DNA from: Haliea sp041746975
GTDB lineage: Bacteria > Pseudomonadota > Gammaproteobacteria > Pseudomonadales > Halieaceae
Assembly: GCA_041746975.1 (NCBI GenBank)
Contig: JBGTGB010000275.1
Location: forward strand, 1 to 37,231
DNA length: 37,231 nucleotides
Reading direction: 5' to 3'
A model generated the notes under the pieces. The model was not told where the DNA came from, did not search any database, and worked only from the letters and a program-made list of their open reading frames with translations. Positions 14,576 through 22,024 of the stretch are shown here, in pieces (positions within the stretch are counted from its first letter, which is position 1; every line of letters starts with the position of its first letter). The translations under genes were made by a program, and so were the position numbers.

Positions 14576-16453
14576 GTGACCCCCGCGGACACTGCGCCAG
14601 CCGCACCACGCGCGCCCGTCGACCTGGCACCGATCGCGGATTTCCTCGCTGCCACGCTACCCTTCGACTGCCTCGCAGAGCACGACCTGGCGCAGCTGCT
14701 GGAACGGGTAACGATCAGCTACCACACTCGCGGAGAATCCTTCGACGCCGGATCTGAACACCGCGGGTTGCGCATACTGCGCAGCGGGGCCGTAGACCTG
14801 CGCGATGCCAGTAACACTTTGCTGGACCGTTTGGGTGAAGGCGAAAGCTTCCACATTGGCGGCCTCAATGCGGAGCGCGGCGGCGTGCGCGCCATCGTTA
14901 TTGAGGACGCGCTGATCTACTTCCTCCCCGACGCTGCCTACCTGGCCCTGCGCCAGGCGCACCGGGACGTGGACCGCTATTTCAGCAGCCAGCGCAGCCG
15001 GCGCCTGCGTCGCGCCGCTCGCTATCAGCCGGCACCCAACGCCCTGCTGCAGAATCTCCGCAACTACATGAGCACGGACCTGCTTACGGTGCAGGGCAGC
15101 GATAACCTGCAGGCCGTTGCGGAGGTTATGACCCGGCGCCGCATGTCCTCGGCCCTGGTGCTCAGGGACGGACAGCTGGAGGGTATCGTCACCGACCGGG
15201 ACCTGCGGGCGAGGGCGGTGGCAGCGGCCATCCCTCCGCACACGCCAATCAGGGAGGTCATGACCCCTCAGCCGCAGACAGTGGACGGCGGCTGCAGTCT
15301 GTTCGATGCAACGCTGCTCATGACCCGCCGCGGCTACCACCACCTGCCGGTGGTCGAGAACGGCGTGCTGGCGGGCATGATCACAACGTCCGACCTGATT
15401 CTCGCCCGCCAGGACGACCCGGTGTACCTGGTGCAACACATTTCGCGGCAGGAGGACGCCAGCGGCATCAAGGCGCTACTGGACGGCATGCCGAACCTGG
15501 TGGTGCAGTGGAGCCAGGCGGGCATGCTCGCCCATCAGGTCAGCCGCGTGCTGACGGCAATTTCAGATGCCGTGACCGTGCGCCTTATCCAGCTGGCGGA
15601 GGGCGAACTGGGGCCGGCTCCCGCCGCCTGGTGCTGGGTGGGCTTCGGCTCCCAGGCCCGTGCAGAACAGCTGTTTGGCGCGGACCAGGACAATGGCATG
15701 ATTCTCGCCAATGAGGCCCGGCCCGAAGACGCCGGCTGGTTTGCACAGCTCGCACAGCGTGTCTGCGACGGACTGCAGCTGTGCGGCTACCCCTACTGTC
15801 GCGGCGGCATCATGGCTACCACCGCCAGCTGGCGCCAGTCCCTGGCCGTCTGGCAGGATACGGTGCGCGGGTGGACCGCTACCCCGTCTCCCCCCGCGGT
15901 GATGCGGGTCAGTATTTTCTTCGACCTGAGGGCGGTGTACGGCGATGAGCAGCTGTGCGCCAGCCTGCAGCATACGATGTTACAGGTGGCGTCGCGCAAT
16001 TCCATTTTCCTCGCCGCTCTGGCCGTCAACGCCCTGGACAGTCGCCCTCCCCTGGGCATGTTTCGCCGCTTTGTGGTGGAACGCAATGGTGACCACCGGG
16101 ACGCCGTAGATCTGAAGAAGCGCGGTGTCCTGCCGATCACCGAAATCGTCCGCCTGCATGCACTGGCCCACGGCATACCAGCGGTGAATACCGAGGAACG
16201 GCTACAGGCGCTGGCGCGCGAGAAAAAAATGACCATGGGCGACAGCCGCAATCTGGCCGATGCCCTGCACTGCATGCAACAGCAGCGCCTGGAGCATCAG
16301 TGCCAGCAGATCCTGCGCGGTGACAGCCCGGACAACTTCCTCAAGCCCCACGGACTGCCCACCCTGGCGCGGGAGCAGCTGCGCGATGCGTTCACCCTGA
16401 TTGACGAGTCCCAGGCCGCCGTGCGTCAGACCTATCGGGCAGGCATGGGCTGA
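14576..16453 (+). CDS. DUF294 nucleotidyltransferase-like signalling protein with cyclic-nucleotide-binding-like and CBS domains
   Basis: 625-aa cytoplasmic protein starting at GTG 14576, two bases after the previous stop. Domains in order: a cyclic-nucleotide-binding-like cupin (about 25-140), two CBS motifs (about 165-215 and 230-280, with MTRRRMSSALVL and MTRRGYHHLPVV), a putative nucleotidyltransferase of the DUF294 type (about 310-440, with GFGSQARAEQLFGADQDNG), and a DUF294 C-terminal helical domain (about 480-620). The family resembles the regulatory half of GlnD-like enzymes. In gammaproteobacteria it is commonly encoded beside acetate symporters and a DnaQ-like exonuclease, as here. 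It may sense adenylates through CBS and control transport, but its target is unknown. The 3' end overlaps the exonuclease start by one base. Confidence 0.88.
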   Translation: MTPADTAPAAPRAPVDLAPIADFLAATLPFDCLAEHDLAQLLERVTISYHTRGESFDAGSEHRGLRILRSGAVDLRDASNTLLDRLGEGESFHIGGLNAERGGVRAIVIEDALIYFLPDAAYLALRQAHRDVDRYFSSQRSRRLRRAARYQPAPNALLQNLRNYMSTDLLTVQGSDNLQAVAEVMTRRRMSSALVLRDGQLEGIVTDRDLRARAVAAAIPPHTPIREVMTPQPQTVDGGCSLFDATLLMTRRGYHHLPVVENGVLAGMITTSDLILARQDDPVYLVQHISRQEDASGIKALLDGMPNLVVQWSQAGMLAHQVSRVLTAISDAVTVRLIQLAEGELGPAPAAWCWVGFGSQARAEQLFGADQDNGMILANEARPEDAGWFAQLAQRVCDGLQLCGYPYCRGGIMATTASWRQSLAVWQDTVRGWTATPSPPAVMRVSIFFDLRAVYGDEQLCASLQHTMLQVASRNSIFLAALAVNALDSRPPLGMFRRFVVERNGDHRDAVDLKKRGVLPITEIVRLHALAHGIPAVNTEERLQALAREKKMTMGDSRNLADALHCMQQQRLEHQCQQILRGDSPDNFLKPHGLPTLAREQLRDAFTLIDESQAAVRQTYRAGMG

Positions 16454-17118
16454 TGTGGCTGGCCCTGCGGCGGTGGCGCCACGCGCGACAGGCTGCGGGA
16501 ACACCGTTGACAGCGTGCTGGAGGCACCCGGCGCCACGCGGCAGCGATAAATGCCGGGACACCTCGTTTCTGGTCTGCGACGGCGAGATGTCGTCGCTGA
16601 ATCCCGCCACCGGGTCCCTGCTCAGCCTGGGCTGGGTCGCCATCGAACACGGTGCCATCGCGCTCGCCACGGCCCGACACCAGCTTATCAATGGTCAGCG
16701 AGCCGTTGGCCAGAGTGCAACCATTCACCACATCCACGACAGGGAGCTGGTCGAGGGTATGCCGCTGGCCGACGTCATGCAGGCCTTTCTACAGGCCGCG
16801 GCGGGCAAGATACTGGTCTTTCACCACGCACCCCTGGATCTTGCTTTTCTCGACCGCGCCAGCCAACAGCTGTACGGTGCCCCGCTGCTGCTGCCGGTGA
16901 TTGACACCCTGCGCCTTGAGCAGAAGCAACGAGAACGCCGGGAACGGTCCGATACACCAGGGGCCCTGACCCTGGTGCGCTGCCGAGAGCGGTATGGGCT
17001 ACCCAGACATACCGCCCACAACGCGCTGCAGGATGCGATCGCAACCGCCGAGCTGTTGCTGGCGCAGATGGCGCACCGCGGCCAGGGCACCAACCTGCGC
17101 CTGCGGGACCTGCGCTAG
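16453..17118 (+). CDS. DnaQ-like DEDDh 3'-5' exonuclease (Pol III epsilon family)
   Basis: 221-aa exonuclease-fold protein whose ATG (16453) overlaps the TGA of the DUF294 gene (TGATG), so it is translationally coupled. Motif I is FLVCDGEMSSLNP (about residue 40), motif II is in VFHHAPLDLAFLD, and motif III is HTAHNALQDAIATAEL; together these supply the D, E, D, H, D metal and catalytic residues. The first 35 residues are basic and do not align with DnaQ. There is no beta-clamp motif that I can see, and the true replicative epsilon is normally elsewhere, so this is probably a stand-alone nuclease. A nucleotide or short-RNA substrate connected with the DUF294 protein is conceivable, but this is inference. 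It converges on acs with 7 bases between stops. Confidence 0.87.
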   Translation: MWLALRRWRHARQAAGTPLTACWRHPAPRGSDKCRDTSFLVCDGEMSSLNPATGSLLSLGWVAIEHGAIALATARHQLINGQRAVGQSATIHHIHDRELVEGMPLADVMQAFLQAAAGKILVFHHAPLDLAFLDRASQQLYGAPLLLPVIDTLRLEQKQRERRERSDTPGALTLVRCRERYGLPRHTAHNALQDAIATAELLLAQMAHRGQGTNLRLRDLR

Positions 17119-17125
17119 GCGAGGC

Positions 17126-19066
17126 TCAGCTGACCGGATGGGCGCGGTTGGCGACCAGGTGATCGACCACTGAAGGGTCGGCCAGGGTGCTGGTATCGCC
17201 CAGATTACCCACATCGTTCTCGGCAATCTTGCGCAGGATTCGGCGCATGATTTTGCCGGAGCGGGTTTTCGGCAGGCCGGGAGCCCACTGGATCACGTCG
17301 GGCTTGGCAATGGCGCCGATCTCGCTGGCGCAGAGCTGGACCAGTTCCTTGCGCAGCTCATCACTGGGTTCCACGCCGTCCATGGGCGTTACAAAGCAGT
17401 AAATACCCTGGCCTTTGATATCGTGCGGGTAGCCCACCACCGCGGCCTCGGCGATGTCCTCGTGCAAGACCAGCGCACTCTCGACCTCGGCAGTCCCCAT
17501 GCGATGGCCGGACACGTTCAACACGTCATCCACCCGCCCGGTGATCCAGTAGTACCCGTCCTCGTCGCGGGTGGCGCCATCGCCGGTGAAATAATAGCCC
17601 GGGTAATTGCGGAAGTAGGTATCCACCATGCGCTGGTGGTCACCGTAGATGGTGCGGATCTGGCTGGGCCAGGAGGCCTTGATCACCAGGTAGCCGGCGC
17701 CGGGCCCATCGATTTCGCTGCCATCCTCATTGAGCAGTGCCAGCTGCACGCCGAAAAAGGGCATGCTGGCGGCCCCAGGCTTCAGGTCCGTGGCCCCGGG
17801 CAGCGGGGTAATCATCTGGGCGCCGGTTTCAGTCTGCCACCAGGTATCGACGATCGGGCAGCGGGAGTCGCCCACCACGCGGTAGTACCACTCCCATGCC
17901 TCCGGGTTGATGGGTTCGCCCACCGACCCCAACAGGCGGAGGCTGGCCCGGGAGCTGCGCTTGACCGGAGCATCGCCGTGGGCGTGCAGGGACCGGATCG
18001 CGGTGGGCGCCGTGTAGAAGGTATTGACCTGATGCTTGTCCACCACCTCCCAGCAACGGCCGGAATCCGGGTAGGTAGGTACCCCCTCGAACATGAGGGT
18101 GGTGGCGCCGTTGGCGAGCGGGCCATAGAGAATGTAGGTGTGGCCCGTTACCCAGCCGACGTCCGCAGTGCACCAGAACACTTCGCCCTCGCGATAATCG
18201 AAGGTGTACTTGAAGGTCATGGCTGCCTGCAGCAGGTAGCCCCCGGTGGTGTGCAAAACGCCCTTTGGCTTGCCCGTGGAACCGGAGGTATAGAGGATGA
18301 ACAGGGGGTCTTCCGCGTCCATGCTCTCGGGCTCGCACTGGCTGGCTGCCGCAGCGGTGGCTTCGTCGTAGCAGACGTCCCTGCCCTCCTGCCAGGCAAC
18401 ATCCGCGCCGGTAACGCGGGCAACGATACAGGTGTGCACGTCGGGGCAGGATGCCAATGCGGTGTCCACATTACTCTTGAGCGCAATGGTCTTGCCACCC
18501 CGCCGACCCTCGTCCGCGGTAATCACCGTGCGACAGTCGGCATCCTGGATCCGGTCGACAATGGCCGTGGGTGAGAAGCCACCGAAAACCACCGAGTGAA
18601 TGGCGCCGATACGCGTGCAGGCGAGCATGGCGTAGGCGGCTTCTGGCACCATGGGCATGTAGATGCAGACCCGGTCGCCCTTGCCTACGCCGCGCGCGCG
18701 CAACACATTCGCCAGCCGGCATACCTGTTCGTGCAACTCGCGGTAGCTGATGTGCCGGCTCTGGGCTGGGTCGTCGCCCTCCCAGATCAGCGCTGTCTGG
18801 TCCGCGCGGGTGTCCAGGTGCCGGTCGATGCAGTTGACGCTGACGTTCAGGCGCCCCCCGGCAAACCAGCTGGCGCGCCCCTCATGGAAGTCGTAGTCCA
18901 CGACCGTATCCCAGGGCTGATCCCAGCTCAGGAATTCCTCTGCTTTTTCCGCCCAGAATGTTGCGGGGTCCTCCACGGACTGCTGATACATCTCCTGGTA
19001 GCGCTCGGGCGTGATGTGGGCATCGCGGAAATTCTCGGGAATCTTGTGCAGGGGGAAATTAGACAT
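17126..19066 (-). CDS. acs: Acetyl-CoA synthetase (AMP-forming)
   Basis: 646-aa acetate:CoA ligase, close to the 652 aa of E. coli Acs. Start chosen at ATG 19066 (MSNFPLHKIPENF); the frame is open 87 bases further but those residues are not Acs-like. Key segments: ILYTSGSTGKPKG (P-loop), WCTADVGWVTGH, DTWWQTETGAQMITPLPG (acetate/AMP pocket with the WWQTE Trp), and the C-terminal LPKTRSGKIMRRILRK, whose Lys is the usual acetylation and catalytic site. Cytosolic; produces acetyl-CoA from acetate released or imported. It converges on the symporter/DUF294/exonuclease operon, supporting an acetate assimilation neighbourhood. A candidate promoter lies at 19099-19126. Confidence 0.96.
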   Translation of the reverse strand: MSNFPLHKIPENFRDAHITPERYQEMYQQSVEDPATFWAEKAEEFLSWDQPWDTVVDYDFHEGRASWFAGGRLNVSVNCIDRHLDTRADQTALIWEGDDPAQSRHISYRELHEQVCRLANVLRARGVGKGDRVCIYMPMVPEAAYAMLACTRIGAIHSVVFGGFSPTAIVDRIQDADCRTVITADEGRRGGKTIALKSNVDTALASCPDVHTCIVARVTGADVAWQEGRDVCYDEATAAAASQCEPESMDAEDPLFILYTSGSTGKPKGVLHTTGGYLLQAAMTFKYTFDYREGEVFWCTADVGWVTGHTYILYGPLANGATTLMFEGVPTYPDSGRCWEVVDKHQVNTFYTAPTAIRSLHAHGDAPVKRSSRASLRLLGSVGEPINPEAWEWYYRVVGDSRCPIVDTWWQTETGAQMITPLPGATDLKPGAASMPFFGVQLALLNEDGSEIDGPGAGYLVIKASWPSQIRTIYGDHQRMVDTYFRNYPGYYFTGDGATRDEDGYYWITGRVDDVLNVSGHRMGTAEVESALVLHEDIAEAAVVGYPHDIKGQGIYCFVTPMDGVEPSDELRKELVQLCASEIGAIAKPDVIQWAPGLPKTRSGKIMRRILRKIAENDVGNLGDTSTLADPSVVDHLVANRAHPVS

Positions 19067-19098
19067 TTTATGGTCCAGCGGTGATGAATTTTCGGCCG

Positions 19099-19126
19099 AT
19101 GATACTGGCTTGGCAGGGGGGCGCAA
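19099..19126 (-). promoter_or_regulatory. Candidate sigma-70 promoter of acs
   Basis: On the minus strand TTGCGC (19121-19126) and TATCAT (19099-19104) are spaced by 16 bases, about 33 bases upstream of the acs ATG. Both hexamers are imperfect but the geometry is right. The surrounding 99-base gap holds nothing else that I can identify. Confidence 0.4.
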
Positions 19127-19165
19127 CTCGACCGAGGTCCAAGCCGGCCCCACCCCGCCGTGGCG

Positions 19166-19999
19166 CTATCCTATCCAGTTCCAGTGCTCGCCACCCGCAC
19201 TGCGGTGGGCGCGCCCTTCGGCGGCCAGCTTGATCAGATGCGCAGTCAGCGACAGCTTCGCCCACTCGTGACGTGCCGCATCGACATCGTCATAGACCAC
19301 TTTCACCAGGGCATCCAGATCGCCCTCGCCGAGGGCAGACAAGCCCGCAACCACCTTGCGCTCCCGGGCCAGCCGGTGCTCCACCAGGCCGGCTACTTCC
19401 TCACGGGGGGTGTGGATGAGGTCGCCATGACCAGGGGCAATGCTCTGCAGCGGGTAGTCCAACAGCAGGCGCAGTGACTCGATATAGGCCTGCATATCGC
19501 CGCCCGGCGGCACAATGACCACGGTGGAACCGTTCATGATGTGGTCGCCCGCAAACAGCATGCCGTCCTCTTCCAGCAGGAAGCAGTAGTGGTTGTTGAC
19601 GTGACCAGGAGTGTGCAGCGCGCGCAGGGTGAACTCCGGGGCCTCAAGCACCCAGCCGTGGGACAGCTCCAGGGTTGGCTGGAAAGTGTCGTCCTGAAAG
19701 CGATCATCCGCCGGCAGGGCGCCGATCACCTCGGCACCGGTGGCCGCGGCCACCGCCTGCCAGGCCGGGGAGTGATCCGGATGGGTGTGAGTGCAGACGA
19801 TCCAGCGGATGGTGCCCTCCACCGCCGCGAGGATGGCGTCGACATGCGCAGGGATCGCCGGGCCGGGGTCCAGCACCGCGACCTGCTCGTGACCCAGCAG
19901 ATAGGTGTTGGTACCGGGGCCGGTCATCATGCCGGGGTTCGGTGCTACCAGGCGCCGCACGCGGTTGTTCAGGGTGAAGGGAATACCGTGCTCAAACAT
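19166..19999 (-). CDS. Metallo-beta-lactamase-fold hydrolase (LACTB2/glyoxalase II-like)
   Basis: 277-aa MBL-fold protein; ATG at 19999 (MFEHGIPFTL), chosen because a longer frame would run deep into fabV. The metal motif HTHPDH spans residues 71-76. Later metal ligands are in LHTPGHVNNHYCFL and LFAGDHIM, with APGHGDLI further on. The N-terminal PNPGMMTGPGTNTYLLG is typical of the LACTB2 branch, whose human member is an endoribonuclease; bacterial members are mostly annotated as hydrolases of unknown substrate. The start codon comes 4 bases after the fabV stop, so the two are co-transcribed and probably coupled. A thioesterase-like role with fatty acyl substrates is possible from context only. 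Confidence 0.86.
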   Translation of the reverse strand: MFEHGIPFTLNNRVRRLVAPNPGMMTGPGTNTYLLGHEQVAVLDPGPAIPAHVDAILAAVEGTIRWIVCTHTHPDHSPAWQAVAAATGAEVIGALPADDRFQDDTFQPTLELSHGWVLEAPEFTLRALHTPGHVNNHYCFLLEEDGMLFAGDHIMNGSTVVIVPPGGDMQAYIESLRLLLDYPLQSIAPGHGDLIHTPREEVAGLVEHRLARERKVVAGLSALGEGDLDALVKVVYDDVDAARHEWAKLSLTAHLIKLAAEGRAHRSAGGEHWNWIG

Positions 20000-20003
20000 C
20001 GTT

Positions 20004-21194
20004 TCAAACCATATTATGAATGGGTACCAGCGGATTGACCTCCGCCTCGTAATCGACCCCGTCCACCTCAAAGCCGAACAGCTGCAGGAACTCCCGGCGA
20101 TAGCCGGCGAAGTCGGACAGCTGGTGCAGGTTGTCGGTATCAATCTGCTGCCACAGCTCGGCCACTTCCGCCTGTACTGCCGGGTCCAGCTCCTTGCCGT
20201 CTGCCCGCAGTCTCCCCTCGTCGTCCAGCTGCGGCGCGGGATGGTAGAGAGAATCCCTGAACAGACTGTTGATCTGCTCAATACAGCCTTCGTGGCTGCC
20301 GCGCGCTTTCATCACCTTGAACAGTATCGCCAGGTAGATCGGCATCGCGGGAATGGCGGCGCTGGCCTGGGTCACCACGGCCTTCAGCACCGACACCCGG
20401 GCGTCGCCGCCATTCATCGCGAGAAGCTCGCGGATCCCGGTCACGCGCCGGTCCAGATCCTGCTTGGCAGCGCCGATAGTGCCGTGCCAGTAGATGTCCC
20501 AGGTCATTTTTTCGCCGATATAGGTGTAGGCAGTGGTCTTCGCGCCCTCCGCCAATACCCCGGCCTCATCCAGGGCATCGATCCACATCTGCCAGTCCTC
20601 ACCGCCCATGACGGCGACGGTATTATCGATCTCCTCCTGGGTGGCGGGCTCCAGATGGAAGTCCTGCACTTCCTGCTTGTCCGTATTGACGCCCTTCTGC
20701 ACCGCCGGCTTGCCGATGGGTTTGAGGGTGGAGGTATGGACCACGCCGGTGACCGGATGCTGGCGCCGCGGCGCCGCCAGGCTGTAGACCACCAGGTCGA
20801 TCTGACCCAGATCCTCGCGGATGGTGGCGATGGTCTTCTGCTTGATCTCCTCGCTGAAGGCATCGCCATTGATGCTCTTCGCATAAAGCCCTGCGGCCTC
20901 GGCGGCGCTGTGGAAGGCGGCACTGTTGTACCAGCCGGCAGTGCCGGGCTTGGTCTCGGTGCCTTCCTTCTCAAAGAAAATGCCCAGAGTCGCGGCGCCC
21001 GCACCGAAAGCAGCGGTAATCCGCGAGGCCAGACCATAGCCAGTGGAGGCGCCAATCACCAGTACCCGCTTCGGGCCATCCTCGATGGGGCCCTGTGACT
21101 GCACATGGTCGATCTGGTGCTGGACGTTGGCGGCACAGCCGACGGGATGCGTGGTCGTACAGAGAAAGCCGCGTACGCGGGGCTTGATGATCAT
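20004..21194 (-). CDS. fabV: Enoyl-[acyl-carrier-protein] reductase FabV (trans-2-enoyl-CoA reductase)
   Basis: 396-aa NADH-dependent enoyl reductase that performs the last step of each fatty acid elongation cycle. ATG at 21194, with AGGA upstream. It starts MIIKPRVRGFLCTTTHPVGC, diagnostic for FabV. The NAD-binding region is VLVIGASTGYGLASRI (about residues 44-59). The catalytic pair is Tyr235 and Lys244, spaced Y-x8-K as in FabV and unlike the Y-x6-K of FabI. Length matches the family (about 400 aa). FabV enzymes are known to be insensitive to triclosan. Whether this is the sole enoyl reductase of the organism cannot be told from the window. Confidence 0.96.
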   Translation of the reverse strand: MIIKPRVRGFLCTTTHPVGCAANVQHQIDHVQSQGPIEDGPKRVLVIGASTGYGLASRITAAFGAGAATLGIFFEKEGTETKPGTAGWYNSAAFHSAAEAAGLYAKSINGDAFSEEIKQKTIATIREDLGQIDLVVYSLAAPRRQHPVTGVVHTSTLKPIGKPAVQKGVNTDKQEVQDFHLEPATQEEIDNTVAVMGGEDWQMWIDALDEAGVLAEGAKTTAYTYIGEKMTWDIYWHGTIGAAKQDLDRRVTGIRELLAMNGGDARVSVLKAVVTQASAAIPAMPIYLAILFKVMKARGSHEGCIEQINSLFRDSLYHPAPQLDDEGRLRADGKELDPAVQAEVAELWQQIDTDNLHQLSDFAGYRREFLQLFGFEVDGVDYEAEVNPLVPIHNMV

Positions 21195-21320
21195 GGCTGG
21201 TCGCTTTCCTGATTCTGGTAGGTGTGATCAGTCCCCGGAGGGCAAAACCGAAGTGTATCACAGCACCCAGGGGGCGGAATGGACCATCAGGGGCGCGTCA
21301 TCGGCGCCAGGTTTTCCCGC

Positions 21321-21923
21321 TCAGGACCTCGCGAAATCCGCTGGCAACCGTGCTTTCAAACGATTCTTCCAGCGCCGCTTGGCATGTCGGCGGAGATTGG
21401 GTATGTCGTCGGTTTCGTCGAGGATGGACTGGCCGATGATGGCCTCAATGACGTCCTCCATGGTCACCAGACCCATCCAGCCGCCGTACTCGTCATAAAT
21501 CAGGAACATGTGCTGGCGCTCATTGATAAAGCGGCTCAACAGGCCCTCGACATTCTCCTGATCGCTGACCACGGTCACCGGCTTCATCAGGCTGGTAACG
21601 GGCAGGGTTGGATCCGCGCCGATGACGTCGTGCCGGAACAGCATGCCCAGAGGTATCTCCTCCTCGTCCAGCACCGGGTAGCGCGAGAACTGCTCCGGCC
21701 GTACCTGTCCCACAAAGTCCGCCACCGTATTGAGGGTGAGAATGGCAGCCAGAGGCTGATCAATCTGGTCCTTGAGGACCCGCAGGCGCTCCCACAGACC
21801 TGGCCGCGCCAGCTTCTGTTGTGCGATGTAGCTAGGGGTAATGGAGAGCAGGGCCGCTTCGAGGATGGAACACACAAAGGAAAAGGCAATGGAGATAACC
21901 GCGAACAGGAGCAGGAGGGTCAT
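21321..21923 (-). pseudogene. CNNM/CBS (CorC/HlyC-type) membrane protein with an apparent in-frame internal deletion
   Basis: 200-aa open frame whose two ends belong to the CNNM (DUF21)-CBS family but whose centre is missing. Residues 1-68 are the first transmembrane segment and helix of a DUF21 domain (LCSxLEAALLS-like region, ending LTLNTVA). Residues 69-200 are the second half of the first CBS motif (FSRYPVLDEE), the second CBS motif (FLIYDEYGGWMGLVTMEDVIEAIIG) and the usual basic tail. Family members are about 340-360 aa, so roughly 140-150 residues, including the other transmembrane helices, are absent. The join falls at residues 66-68 (Thr-Val-Ala), a tripeptide expected at both flanking positions, suggesting deletion between short repeats. 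No clear ribosome site precedes the ATG. It could be a decayed gene, a miniaturised protein or an assembly error; I favour real deletion. Confidence 0.65.
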
Positions 21924-21980
21924 TTAGGGCGCAGGCAAAAAAAGAGGGGGCGGAGATTATTGCACGCTGGCTCTATCGCT

Positions 21981-21999
21981 GTACATGTCGCGTACATGT
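21981..21999. repeat. Tandem GTACATGT repeat
   Basis: GTACATGT occurs at 21981-21988 and 21992-21999, 11 bases apart (one helical turn). Each copy contains the palindrome ACATGT. The pair lies in the 101-base gap upstream of the CNNM/CBS gene and just downstream of the glucosylglycerate phosphorylase stop, so it may be an operator. Nothing else was identified in this gap. Confidence 0.55.
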
Positions 22000-22024
22000 G
22001 CCGGTACTCCTCTGGCCGCCAGGG

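Noticed and set aside
19067..19153. 29-residue upstream extension of Acs
   Set aside because: Acs proteins begin at the MSNF-like position, and the candidate acs promoter lies in this stretch.
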